A stretch of DNA of 64,000 nt. Origin: Sphingomonadales bacterium. GTDB lineage: Bacteria > Bacteroidota > Bacteroidia > UBA7662. Shown piece after piece: positions 18,404 to 27,546 of the stretch (positions are counted from its first letter, which is position 1; each line of letters opens with the position of its first letter). The stretch spans positions 19,529-83,528 of the forward strand of contig VHAX01000008.1 in the NCBI GenBank assembly GCA_016872215.1, in the 5' to 3' direction. The notes beneath the pieces are model-generated. The model made no database searches and was not told the origin of the DNA. It saw only the letters and a list, made by a program, of their open reading frames with translations. Made by a program: the position numbers and the translations under genes.

Positions 18404-19429
18404 TTAGGGCAGTAGAAAGGGAGAATTCAGCAGTTGGGTGTCTCCCCCATCGAGGGTGCGCGCGTAGGAAAAGCCATTGCGGAGCGCAAACGCCCCGGCT
18501 TGTCCGTCGGCCCGCATCGCCAAAAAGCCGATCTGCGTGTCTCGGAGGTCGCGACCACGGCGCACAAACATTGCGTGGGCACGGTTCACGGCTTCGCGGC
18601 AGGCCTCCTCGGCCGTTCGACCCTGTCGCATGAGTTCCACTACCAGATGCGAACCCGCAATACGAATCACCTCCTCGCCATGCCCCGTGGCAGTGGAGGC
18701 ACCCACCTGACCGTCGACATACAAGCCCGCACCGATCAGTGGGGAGTCGCCCACCCGACCGTGCATCTTCCAGGCCATCCCACTGGTGGTGCAAGCGCCT
18801 GAAATCCGACCTTCCGTATCGCGCACGAGCATGCCAATGGTGTCGTGGTTTTCGATGTTCACCACTGGTGTGTAGCGGGCATCCTTCAGCCAGCGCCGCC
18901 ATTCGGCCTCCGACTCCGGTGTAAGTAGATTCTGCTTTTTGAAGCCCTCCTTCAGGGCAAATTCGAGAGCTCCGGAGCCGCACAGCATGATATGCGGGGT
19001 GCGTTCCATGATGGCGCGGGCTACAGAAACCGGGTGCATGATGTGCTGCAGGAATGCGACACTTCCTGCGTTACCCAATTCATCCATGATGCAGGCGTCG
19101 AGGGTCACGTGGCCATCCCGATCAGGGCGTCCGCCATATCCCACGCTCCGCTCCTGTGGATCGGCCTCCACAACGCGCACCCCGGCCTCAACGGCATCCA
19201 GCGATTTTCCACCCTTGCTCAGGACCGACCAGGCCTCGGCGTTGGCCTTCAAGCCGAAACGCCAGGTCGATAAGGCCACCGTTGGCGTGGAATCATTGAA
19301 GATTGAACCTGTAGGGTCATTACTTTTGTGGTTCGCACGGCTCTCATTCCGCCGCCATACCCCCACCCCCAGCAGGGTAAGGGCTCCGGCAAGGGCACTT
19401 TTGCGTAAAAAAGATCTTCGGTTACTCAT
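18404..19429 (-). CDS. Glycosylasparaginase (N4-GlcNAc-asparaginase), exported
   Basis: The 341-residue product belongs to the Ntn-hydrolase asparaginase-2 family. The self-cleavage site is HDTIGMLVRD, where the Thr (about residue 200) becomes the N-terminal nucleophile. The substrate loops GRVGDSPLIGAGLY and ATGHGEEVIRI are intact. The N-terminus carries a twin-arginine-like signal (SNRRSFLRKSALAGALTLLG), so folded export by Tat is likely. The enzyme splits the GlcNAc-Asn bond after the glycan and peptide have been trimmed. A related periplasmic enzyme is known from Elizabethkingia (Flavobacterium) meningosepticum. The gene lies 71 bp after GH20 and 70 bp before cutC. Confidence 0.92.
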   Translation of the reverse strand: MSNRRSFLRKSALAGALTLLGVGVWRRNESRANHKSNDPTGSIFNDSTPTVALSTWRFGLKANAEAWSVLSKGGKSLDAVEAGVRVVEADPQERSVGYGGRPDRDGHVTLDACIMDELGNAGSVAFLQHIMHPVSVARAIMERTPHIMLCGSGALEFALKEGFKKQNLLTPESEAEWRRWLKDARYTPVVNIENHDTIGMLVRDTEGRISGACTTSGMAWKMHGRVGDSPLIGAGLYVDGQVGASTATGHGEEVIRIAGSHLVVELMRQGRTAEEACREAVNRAHAMFVRRGRDLRDTQIGFLAMRADGQAGAFALRNGFSYARTLDGGDTQLLNSPFLLP

Positions 19430-19500
19430 ATTATGGTCTTTATCAGCATAATTTTGATAAAATTATCAGCTATTCCAAGGCATATAACCCAATAAAAAAG

Positions 19501-21129
19501 CTACAATTGGTCGAAAAAATGCCTGGCATAGCGGTAACCCCTACGGTCGAGCCAGAGCGATTCAACTTTCAGGCGTTGCAAAAACCCGGGGTAGTGGCGG
19601 GTTTGGGGGGGTGACCATAGGACCTCGGCGAGGGCGGGCATGCGGGGCATAGCCATGTAGGTTACCTGATCAAAATCGGGCATATATTCGGTCCACACAT
19701 TGCCCTGAGCACCCAAAATGTGGAGGGCTTCGGTCAGGTTCAGTTCGTGCGGTATGGGTTCGTAGTCGTAGACCGCCGATAGTGAATTGAAGCAGCAAAT
19801 GGCCAGGGGTTCGAGCGAGTCGGGCTGCGCCTGATAATGGTCGAAGTAGCAAGGCTGTCCGGGCGACATCACGGCGTCGTGACCAGCTCGGGCTGCAGCG
19901 ATGCCGCCCTCGGTGCCCCGCCAACTCATCACAGTTGCATCTGGTGCCAGTCCACCCTCCAAGATCTCGTCCCAACCAATCAATTTTCGTCCCTTTGCCC
20001 CCAAAAATTGCTCAATCCGCCGGATGAAATAACTCTGAAGCTCATGGGCATCGGCCAGACCCTCTTCCTGCATGCGGTTGCGACAATCGGGACACGCTTC
20101 CCAACGTTTTTTCGGACATTCATCACCCCCAATATGCACCCACTCACCAGGAAAAAGCGATACCACCTCGGTCAACACGGTCTCCAGAAAACGGAATACT
20201 GTATCTTTGCCTGCACAAAACACATCATCAAAAACGCCCCAATGGGTGGCGGGTTCAAACGGCCCACCCATACAGGAAAGCTCGGGATGAGCTGAGAGCG
20301 CGGCCAGTGCATGTCCGGGCATCTCAATTTCTGGCACCACGACAATGTGCCGTTCCGCTGCATACCGAACAACCTCCTGAATGTCCTTTCGGGAATAATA
20401 ACCCCCATATCGGATCCCATCGTAGCGCATAAGGGAAACGGGTCGGCCCACCAGCGTTTCCTTGCGCCAGGCACCCACCTCCGTGAGCCTGGGCAGTGCC
20501 GGAACCTCCAGCCTCCAGCCTTGGTCCTCAGTCAGGTGCCAGTGAAAGCGGTTCATTTTGTAGCGCGCCAAAAGATCGAGGTAGCGCTTGATCTCGTCGA
20601 CCGTAAAAAAATGTCTGCACACATCGAGGTGCATACCCCGCCAGCTGAAACGTGGACGGTCTATGATTTGGAAGGCCGGAAGCTGTCCGTCGGGGTGCTG
20701 CTCAAGGATTTGCTGTAGGGTCACAAATGCATAATACATTCCGTCGGGGTCGCCGGCCACGATCGATAGCCGTCCGTTACCGGCCTCCATACTGTAGCCT
20801 TCCGCTCCCATTTGGGCGCTGGTCGACAGATGAATGGGGTCGGGTGACTTAAACAAATTGGCTTTGGTAGAGCATTTCTTTTGCTTCCAAATGCTGCGTG
20901 CGTATTGCTGCCAAAGAGTCGCCAGCGAATCGGGGCAACGACCTTCTGTTAAAATGCGTGAATTACCGTTGAGGCGCAACACCGTGCCCGACTTCGGGTT
21001 CCACTTCAATTGTTCGGGCTGGGGAATGATGGAAACACCCAGGCGCCCTGCTGCGGAAGGTTTAACTTGTGCGCCGACAAAAATCGGGACGCATAGAAAG
21101 AATAAAACAGCCAATGGAACGCCTTTCAT
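19501..21129 (-). CDS. GH20 beta-N-acetylhexosaminidase, exported
   Basis: The 542-residue product starts at the ATG at 21129, which begins a clean signal peptide (PLAVLFFLCVPIFVGAQ). A longer open frame upstream overlaps the transporter gene and is not used. Residues about 30-150 form the GH20b domain; the barrel follows with FSWRGMHLDVCRHFF, NRFHWHLTEDQGWRLE, PGHALAALSAHPEL and the catalytic Asp-Glu pair in WVHIGGDECPKKRW. Substrate-assisted cleavage releases terminal beta-GlcNAc (or GalNAc) from glycans in the periplasm. The gene follows the permease gene by 2 bp, so the two are translationally linked. It supplies the GlcNAc that the permease would import. Confidence 0.93.
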   Translation of the reverse strand: MKGVPLAVLFFLCVPIFVGAQVKPSAAGRLGVSIIPQPEQLKWNPKSGTVLRLNGNSRILTEGRCPDSLATLWQQYARSIWKQKKCSTKANLFKSPDPIHLSTSAQMGAEGYSMEAGNGRLSIVAGDPDGMYYAFVTLQQILEQHPDGQLPAFQIIDRPRFSWRGMHLDVCRHFFTVDEIKRYLDLLARYKMNRFHWHLTEDQGWRLEVPALPRLTEVGAWRKETLVGRPVSLMRYDGIRYGGYYSRKDIQEVVRYAAERHIVVVPEIEMPGHALAALSAHPELSCMGGPFEPATHWGVFDDVFCAGKDTVFRFLETVLTEVVSLFPGEWVHIGGDECPKKRWEACPDCRNRMQEEGLADAHELQSYFIRRIEQFLGAKGRKLIGWDEILEGGLAPDATVMSWRGTEGGIAAARAGHDAVMSPGQPCYFDHYQAQPDSLEPLAICCFNSLSAVYDYEPIPHELNLTEALHILGAQGNVWTEYMPDFDQVTYMAMPRMPALAEVLWSPPQTRHYPGFLQRLKVESLWLDRRGYRYARHFFDQL

Positions 21130-21131
21130 GG

Positions 21132-22826
21132 TCAATCCAGGTTTTGGGCTTTCAATAGGGAAGGGACACGCCAGGCATACCAGGCCAAATAAGCAAAAGC
21201 AGCGACGGCCATCCAATAGGAGGAGTGAATGCCCACGAGGTCGGCCAGTTTGCCCTGAAGTGGAGGGAGAATGCCACCACCCAATATCATCATCACCAGA
21301 AAAGCAGAGCCCTGAGCGGCGTAACGGCCCAATCCCCATATAGCCAGTGTGAAAATGGAGGGCCACATAATGCTGCAGGCGAGCCCACCAGACAAAAACG
21401 CATAAACGGCCACCGTTCCGGTGCTCGTCATACCCACCAACATGGCTGTCACCCCAAACAGGGCAAACACCAGTAAGTTGCGGGCAGGTTGATTGCCACC
21501 GTAGAGGGTGGCGCCCAGGTGCACAAGCAGGCAGATGGCGTAAGCATAAAGGGGCTGCATATCCTTGCCCGCGATCAGGTTAATACCCAAAACAACACCA
21601 AAGGCCAACCAGGGCACCAGCACCGTGGCGATGGTTTTGGATGTCCCCTTCAGATTAAAAACACTCAGGGAGCCCGTCCAGCGGCCGATCATCAGGCTGC
21701 CCCAATAAATGGATATGTAGGGGGCGATCTGGCTGGCCTGCCTGGCACCGAATTTAGGGTCCTTCAACAACTCAGACAGATTGCTCACGATCGACACTTC
21801 GACTCCCACATAGGTAAAAATAGCTAGCATGCCCAGCAACAGGTGGGGGTACTGTATTGCTCCCCAACCATCGGGTTTCAGTCGGCTCCGGTGACGGGCA
21901 TAGAATAGATGCCCAATCACTGTAGCCAGCGCCCCAACGAGGAGCGCCATCCTCAGCAATTCGACCTGACTTTCACCAACAACTACAGCTTCACCTTGGC
22001 GGGCATAAACCAGCGCACCCGGTGATTGATAGGAATGAAAGATGAATCCAAACCAAATAAACAGCAGTAGGGTCATCAGCAAAAGGTGTCGCCATGCCCG
22101 TGGTGCGGGTTCAATGGGTTCGCGAGATACACCGGAGGGTACCTGTTTGGAAAAATGAAACAGGGTAGCTGCGGCCAGGAACAGGGCACCTACACCGGCG
22201 TAGAGGGTCACGACTTTTTCCAGCGGTAAGCTCTGGATTTGATAGTCGGTCATACTGTGGGCACTACCAAACAGCGCGAAGGCCACCACGAGTGGACCAA
22301 TTGCAGTTCCGAATGAATTGACCCCGCCTCCCAGGTTCACCCGGTCTGCACCTCTGCGGGGATCACCGAGGAGAATGGCAAATGGATTGGCGGCGGTTTG
22401 CTGTAAGGAGAACCCTAATCCCACCACGAACAATCCCCCCAGCATGGCCGCATAGGATTTGGCCTCTACCGCGAGGATCATGACCAGAGCCCCTATGGCT
22501 GAAAAGAGCAGGCCGTATACTATGCTTTTTTTGTAGCCCCAATGCGTCACAGGGTCGAATCCACGCCACATGCCAAAGCCAAATAGGCCAAGTGCCCCAA
22601 CATAGTAGGCCGTGTAGAAGGCGAAGTCGATCAGTTGCGATTGAAATTGGTCGAGCTGAAAGAAATGCTTGCAAAACGGAATAAATACGCTGTTTCCGGC
22701 CGCAATAAATCCCCAAAAAAAGAATACGACCACGAGGGTTGTCAGGGCTCCCCCATAGGATTGTTCGGGATTTGCAGGAGCGCCATTCGCAGTGGACGGA
22801 TTGGGCAGGTTGATAGGCGCAGACAT
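21132..22826 (-). CDS. Sugar permease, MFS FucP/GlcP/NagP type
   Basis: The 564-residue product is a multi-spanning inner-membrane protein of the fucose/glucose/galactose:H+ symporter group. Marker motifs include VFFFWGFIAAGNSVFIPF in the first helix and the family signature SLQQTAANPFAILLGD, followed by GGGVNSFGTAIGP. It is longer than the usual 430 residues; the extra length is in the middle (around 240-330) and could add helices. Bacteroidota use this family (NagP) for N-acetylglucosamine. Its 2-bp spacing to the GH20 gene and the operon content favour GlcNAc or mannose as substrate, but this is inferred. The ATG at 22826 is preferred to a TTG 18 bp upstream. First gene of the glycan operon. 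Confidence 0.88.
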   Translation of the reverse strand: MSAPINLPNPSTANGAPANPEQSYGGALTTLVVVFFFWGFIAAGNSVFIPFCKHFFQLDQFQSQLIDFAFYTAYYVGALGLFGFGMWRGFDPVTHWGYKKSIVYGLLFSAIGALVMILAVEAKSYAAMLGGLFVVGLGFSLQQTAANPFAILLGDPRRGADRVNLGGGVNSFGTAIGPLVVAFALFGSAHSMTDYQIQSLPLEKVVTLYAGVGALFLAAATLFHFSKQVPSGVSREPIEPAPRAWRHLLLMTLLLFIWFGFIFHSYQSPGALVYARQGEAVVVGESQVELLRMALLVGALATVIGHLFYARHRSRLKPDGWGAIQYPHLLLGMLAIFTYVGVEVSIVSNLSELLKDPKFGARQASQIAPYISIYWGSLMIGRWTGSLSVFNLKGTSKTIATVLVPWLAFGVVLGINLIAGKDMQPLYAYAICLLVHLGATLYGGNQPARNLLVFALFGVTAMLVGMTSTGTVAVYAFLSGGLACSIMWPSIFTLAIWGLGRYAAQGSAFLVMMILGGGILPPLQGKLADLVGIHSSYWMAVAAFAYLAWYAWRVPSLLKAQNLD

Positions 22827-22936
22827 AGGATTTTTTGCGTGCAATATGCGTTTTTTTTCGACATTACACTATTCTGGACATTGGAATGAGATATCTCGAA
22901 GCTTTAGTGGTAATATTGCGAGAATAGAATAAGGGT

Positions 22937-24925
22937 ATGACAATTCCAACGCTGGATTATTCGACGTTCAGATTCGGCAACTCTTCCCGAAGCACGCTAT
23001 TTTGGGTGGGACTATGTTTCGGGTTTCTGGCTTTCTTTATGCCTGAGTACGGACATTCCCAAGGTTTTGTGTATGCCCGCCTGCAGGGCCAGCCCCTTAT
23101 GAACACCGCTGGCTGGTCACTCATAGGAGCCGCCGGCATCGGCGACACCAACGGCGATGTGGACACCTTCAGCAATGAAATGATCCTTGTCCCACCCACC
23201 ACTAATAACAGCGGTGGGGTGTTCTACAACCAACCATTGGATTTGAGTCTCTGTACCCGTTGGAGTGCGCGTTTTGATTTTCGCATTTTTGAGGGTTCTG
23301 CCGCAGATGGAATTGCGTTCTGTTTTTTGGATGTCCCACCTTCAAATTTTGTAACGGGCGGTGGCATAGGCATCCCTACAAACGGAACCGGATTAAAAGT
23401 GGTGTTCGATACCTGGGATAATGGTTGCGGTGCCAATCCGGAGATTCAGATTTATAGCGGGCCGGGCTACAATGAGTGCATCGCAGGTATCGTGAAGATC
23501 AACAATACAAACGGGAATCTGAATTTTATGCGGTCCAATAACTACCACACGGCTCAGGTGGATTACGACAGTGGGTTTGTGAGCGTGATGATCGACAGTG
23601 TGGTGTGGCTTAGCGGAGTATATGCACCGGCCAATTATGTGGGCTATCTGGGTTTTACTTCCGGTACCGGAGCGGCAACCGACCGGCATTCGATTCGGGA
23701 TGTATTGATCTATACCGAGGGAACCTCGCTATTGGGATTTCAGTCGATCGACACAACCCGCCGAATCCCGCTGATCGAGGCTGAATGCTATAGCGATAGT
23801 TTGTGGGTACTAACGCGTGGCAAGTTTCGCTGTGCATCAGTCGATTCCGCCGGCTCCGACCTGCGTTTGTATTCTCCGACCGGTGTGCCCATACCTATAT
23901 ATAGGGTACAATCATTTTGCACCGATGACAGAAGCGACTCGCTGCTGCTGCTGTTGGCCACCCGGCTGGTTCAACCGGGCGACCACCACTTAGTGGTCCG
24001 AAATGGAAGGGATGGCAATCCCATTTTGGGTGATTGCAACTCCCGAATCGATGAATTCGATTCACTTACGATTCGGGTCGTCAACTGCTACACCTATACC
24101 CGACCTGTGGATATGCGGAATGTGAGTGTCACGCCCGATAACCAGGGAGTGAACCTGATCTGGGAAAGTCCGCCCGGCATCAACCCTGATTTTTTTCGGG
24201 GCTATCGCTTGCAGCGCAATGATCGTCCTGACGGCCGGCAGTGGACCGACATCGCCTTTTTGTCACGAATCGAAGACACGCTGTATTATACGGAAGACCC
24301 CAACCCGACCCGGGAAAGCCGCGATTTCCGTGTTATTTTGAAGGTCTACTACAACCCAGATTGTGCCCCGGGCGATTCGGTTGGTTCAATTTTTTTGCGC
24401 GATGAAACTGGATTCCTTGCGGATGCGACCCAATTTGATGGTCGACTTTCGTGGCTTCCCTACTCAGAGGCATGGTCAAATCCCCGCTATGAAATATGGA
24501 TGAGTCGCCCTGAAGTCGGACTGGACTCACAAAGGGTGACCTCCACTACAGATACTTTTGTGGATTTCTCGAAGCCCCGCGAATTGGGACGCTTTCGCTT
24601 GCATGTGCATACGGTGAACGATCTGGATGGGAGATACGCGCGCAGCAATTATCTGGATTTTGTGGTGGATGAACTGGAACTTGAAGTGTTTAATGTGGTG
24701 ACCCCCAACGGCGATGGGATTAATGATGCGTTCTATATTCGCTACATTGAGGCATACCCCCAGGCACGGGTTCGCCTGTTCAATCGTTGGGGTCAATCCG
24801 TTTTCAATCGGGTGGCTTATGCCAACAACTATCAACCTTCGGATCTGGAGGCTGGCAGTTATATCTATCTGATTGAAGTCCCGGGAAAGAATCCACTACA
24901 GGGAATTCTGCGGGTGCAACGCTAA
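22937..24925 (+). CDS. Lectin-like secreted protein with CHU_C (T9SS type B) signal
   Basis: The 662-residue product has a signal anchor-like N-terminus (LFWVGLCFGFLAFFMP). Residues about 45-260 resemble an L-type (legume-like) lectin sandwich: WSARFDFRIFEGSAADGIAFCFLD, GLKVVFDTWDN, YHTAQVDYDSGFVSVMID and YVGYLGFTSGTG, read here as its strands. A middle region holds immunoglobulin and FN3-like modules (about 400-590). The last 80 residues are the gliding-motility-associated CHU_C domain: NVVTPNGDGINDAFY, VRLFNRWGQSVF and GSYIYLIEV. The protein is thus exported by T9SS and probably kept at the surface. A carbohydrate ligand is likely but unknown. It diverges from the glycan operon (110-bp gap). 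Confidence 0.82.
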   Translation: MTIPTLDYSTFRFGNSSRSTLFWVGLCFGFLAFFMPEYGHSQGFVYARLQGQPLMNTAGWSLIGAAGIGDTNGDVDTFSNEMILVPPTTNNSGGVFYNQPLDLSLCTRWSARFDFRIFEGSAADGIAFCFLDVPPSNFVTGGGIGIPTNGTGLKVVFDTWDNGCGANPEIQIYSGPGYNECIAGIVKINNTNGNLNFMRSNNYHTAQVDYDSGFVSVMIDSVVWLSGVYAPANYVGYLGFTSGTGAATDRHSIRDVLIYTEGTSLLGFQSIDTTRRIPLIEAECYSDSLWVLTRGKFRCASVDSAGSDLRLYSPTGVPIPIYRVQSFCTDDRSDSLLLLLATRLVQPGDHHLVVRNGRDGNPILGDCNSRIDEFDSLTIRVVNCYTYTRPVDMRNVSVTPDNQGVNLIWESPPGINPDFFRGYRLQRNDRPDGRQWTDIAFLSRIEDTLYYTEDPNPTRESRDFRVILKVYYNPDCAPGDSVGSIFLRDETGFLADATQFDGRLSWLPYSEAWSNPRYEIWMSRPEVGLDSQRVTSTTDTFVDFSKPRELGRFRLHVHTVNDLDGRYARSNYLDFVVDELELEVFNVVTPNGDGINDAFYIRYIEAYPQARVRLFNRWGQSVFNRVAYANNYQPSDLEAGSYIYLIEVPGKNPLQGILRVQR

Positions 24926-24938
24926 CCCATAAATATAA

Positions 24939-24976
24939 AAGGCGCCCAGTTGAGTCTTATCTCAATTGAGCGCCTT
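24939..24976. terminator. Bidirectional hairpin terminator
   Basis: A stem of 16 pairs with two wobble positions (arms AAGGCGCCCAGTTGAG and CTCAATTGAGCGCCTT, loop TCTTAT) lies 14 bp after the lectin gene stop and about 80 bp past the end of the convergent lysyl-oxidase-like gene. T-rich stretches on both sides allow use in either direction. Confidence 0.85.
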
Positions 24977-25054
24977 GATTTAGTGTTCGCCTTATTTTTA
25001 TATGGTGGCGGCGTTATGTGTTGTGCGCCTAATCATTGTTTAAGGGTTATAGAC

Positions 25055-27442
25055 CTATTTCCGAATCCAGACTCTCTGTGCGGCGGTTCCGTTGCTGCCT
25101 TTCATCATCAGATGATACACGGCTGGCACGAGTCCACTTAGATCCAGGTCGGTGTTGCCGTTGCTAAAGTCGATTGCATCGATCTCCTGTATCAAGCGAC
25201 CGAGGTTGTCGAAAACCTGAATGGAAACAGGCTTCGAATCGGGTAATCCCTGCAATCTGAATTGACCATCAGAAGGATTGGGATACGCAATGAATGAAGG
25301 ACGGCGGGAAAGATCCTTGACCGATGTGGTGTTGCGTGCCACACGGAATCGGGTAGAATCGGTCTGCAATGTATTTTTCTGGAGGTCGCTGTTTACTGCA
25401 ACGCGGGGGCCGTCTAAGTAAACCAGGCTATCTGTAGTTCGGCTAAAAAACAAGCGTACGGCTGAGCGCCATGAACCTGAGCGGGGAATTACCTGTGCAA
25501 AATTGTTCAGGGTGAACAATACCATTCCGTCGGAACCCACCTGAAATTGATGGGCTGGCATTCCACCCAAAAGAAGACTCATGGCAGAGGTAAAACGCAA
25601 TCCATGTACCTGAAACTGCATGGCAACGATTCCTGCGTCATTGTTCCGCATGCTGATGTCCACAAAATTCTGCATAGTGTCGAGTACATCGATTCGAACC
25701 TGAGCGCTTTGGGCCGGATTTCTCAGACCCTGTGGAAAATTGCAACTGCCACTGCTTCCATTGAGTTGAAGACAATTGCCCAGGTGAACCAAATCCCAAA
25801 CATCAACCAGGCTGTCGCCCGTTGCGTCCTTACAAACACTATAATTAAGTGTGTCCTGAAGCAATCCTCCGGAATACAATCCATAATCCAAAGCATTCCT
25901 GAGGGTGTCGGCATTCATATCGCCAATCATAGCCCGACCGCCACAAACGCCTTCACAATCTCTAAGCGCATTACCGTAGGCCACACCAGCACAATCGCGA
26001 TAGGGAGCGCAGGAAGTATCACGGGTAAACTGCTTGCCCTGGGCATTGGTGTAAATATTGAGGCACACCTGCGCCCAGTTGTTGGTGTAATTGGTTTCAT
26101 AGCGCCCCAACGCGTCGGGCGACTGGTCCCAGTTCACTTTCATGGCCAGGATGTAATCGCCATCCGGCACATCCGTAATGTCGATCCACTGGCAGTCTAA
26201 ACTCCGGCTATAGATGTCTCCACAGCCCGCAGTAATACCCATATTGCTGCAACCATATTTCGCCATGCCAGGCGGACAATCTAAATCCATCACGCAAAAC
26301 CCGTTTTTAAATCCAATGGGTATGCGCGTACCTTGAGTTGTTGGTTCCGGATAAAGCACATATTCCGAGTAGCCTTCATAATGGGTGTGGTTGTGGCAAT
26401 TCACGGTGTTAAACTGACCAGGGTGTGTTGATGGATTGCCGATGAAGTAGTCGCTCTGACCAATATTTCTAATGTCTGTAGTGAAACGAATAATGGTACG
26501 GGTACCAAATCCTGTTAGGCATTTCTCCTGAACCCTGCATGTTGAGCTACTGACCGTAGAGCGTTGGAGCGATGTTTCAATTACACCCTGTAAGATTGTG
26601 AGGTCAGGCCCTGGCGGGCACATTGGGTCGTTGTTGTAGTAGCAGGGACCGAATACGGTGGCGAGTGGACTATAATTACAGGCGTTGGAGTCCGGACAAC
26701 CGGCAATGGGACCGGCGAATGTAATATTAAAGGGAATCGGGCCAGGTGCGTTGGCGCCACCAATGCGGATGAGGTAGGTGGTGGCCGTGTCCATGTATGC
26801 CTGTACCCGGGCTCTTTGTCCACACACCGAATTGGTGTCGTTGTAGAGAATGGTTCCTGTATTGTCCATGATCAGCTGAGGAATGCTGCAGTTGTTGTAT
26901 ACCCAAATTCGGGTATCCCAGGCTGCGGGTGCTCCGCAAGTGCTGATTATGTAGGCGCCCAGGCTGTCAGGCTGAAAACGATACCAGCTATTGCGCACCG
27001 GTGCCACATAGTTGCCTGTATCCACAACCAAGGCTTGTTGGCAAGACTGGCTGCTGCCGCAGTTCACCGTTTTGGTCTCATAGCGACCGAATTGTCCGCC
27101 GCTGGCCTGGATTACTCCATTCAGCAGCAACTGATAGGAGCCATTTCCGTGCGCGCAACAAATTCCATCTCCATAGCTATCAAATATGGTGAAGAAAACG
27201 CATGTGCCGGTCGGAATACAGACGGAATCGCGGTTTACTTGTCCACCTATCACGGTATCTCTGCGCATGAGAGTGTCGCCCATCTGGTTTTGCAGAATCC
27301 AGGAAATTTCTCCGGGATAGTTGTCGGGTGTAAGGGCCACCGTTATGAGTGTTTGTCCCGTCGGGCAATTCTGGGCATCTACAGTAGGTGCCATCAAAAG
27401 GATGGCGAGGAAGGAAAATAAGGTTGTGAAAAATATCTTCAT
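25055..27442 (-). CDS. Secreted lysyl-oxidase-like protein with dockerin-like and T9SS domains
   Basis: The 795-residue product starts at the ATG at 27442, which opens a clear signal peptide (ILLMAPTVDAQ). Residues about 25-130 form a Cys-containing beta domain common in Bacteroidota secreted proteins (DSYGDGICCAHGNGSY). A DNACNYSP motif follows. Residues about 290-500 match the lysyl oxidase domain: DLTILQG near its start, the copper-ligand cluster NCHNHTHYEGYSEYVLY, and NNWAQVCLNIY at its end. Then come a dockerin-like pair of short repeats (GDMNADTLRNALDY, DATGDSLVDVWDL), a beta domain and a T9SS type-A sorting domain (FIAYPNPSDGQF). LOX enzymes oxidise lysine side chains using copper and a quinone cofactor. 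Whether this one is active is not shown. Confidence 0.8.
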   Translation of the reverse strand: MKIFFTTLFSFLAILLMAPTVDAQNCPTGQTLITVALTPDNYPGEISWILQNQMGDTLMRRDTVIGGQVNRDSVCIPTGTCVFFTIFDSYGDGICCAHGNGSYQLLLNGVIQASGGQFGRYETKTVNCGSSQSCQQALVVDTGNYVAPVRNSWYRFQPDSLGAYIISTCGAPAAWDTRIWVYNNCSIPQLIMDNTGTILYNDTNSVCGQRARVQAYMDTATTYLIRIGGANAPGPIPFNITFAGPIAGCPDSNACNYSPLATVFGPCYYNNDPMCPPGPDLTILQGVIETSLQRSTVSSSTCRVQEKCLTGFGTRTIIRFTTDIRNIGQSDYFIGNPSTHPGQFNTVNCHNHTHYEGYSEYVLYPEPTTQGTRIPIGFKNGFCVMDLDCPPGMAKYGCSNMGITAGCGDIYSRSLDCQWIDITDVPDGDYILAMKVNWDQSPDALGRYETNYTNNWAQVCLNIYTNAQGKQFTRDTSCAPYRDCAGVAYGNALRDCEGVCGGRAMIGDMNADTLRNALDYGLYSGGLLQDTLNYSVCKDATGDSLVDVWDLVHLGNCLQLNGSSGSCNFPQGLRNPAQSAQVRIDVLDTMQNFVDISMRNNDAGIVAMQFQVHGLRFTSAMSLLLGGMPAHQFQVGSDGMVLFTLNNFAQVIPRSGSWRSAVRLFFSRTTDSLVYLDGPRVAVNSDLQKNTLQTDSTRFRVARNTTSVKDLSRRPSFIAYPNPSDGQFRLQGLPDSKPVSIQVFDNLGRLIQEIDAIDFSNGNTDLDLSGLVPAVYHLMMKGSNGTAAQRVWIRK

Positions 27443-27532
27443 AAAAGATCGAAAGAAAGTATAAAATGCGAAGGTAAACAAAATTTATAAAGCGTTGTCC
27501 TTTGACTTACTATTTAGGTCGATAAATGATGC

Positions 27533-27540
27533 TATTTTTG
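27533..27540 (+). promoter_or_regulatory. TAnnTTTG box 6 bp before the M23-like start
   Basis: TATTTTTG matches the -7 consensus exactly and ends 6 bp before the ATG at 27547. If used, the mRNA would have almost no leader. Confidence 0.5.
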
Positions 27541-27546
27541 TCACAT

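Noticed and set aside
21130..21366. Longer N-terminus for the GH20 enzyme
   Set aside because: The upstream extension lies inside the permease gene and is not signal-like; the ATG at 21129 begins a clean signal peptide.
25547..26200. Plus-strand open frame of 217 codons
   Set aside because: Antisense to the lysyl-oxidase-like gene, whose domains are clear; the opposite frame has only low-information Ile/His-rich sequence.
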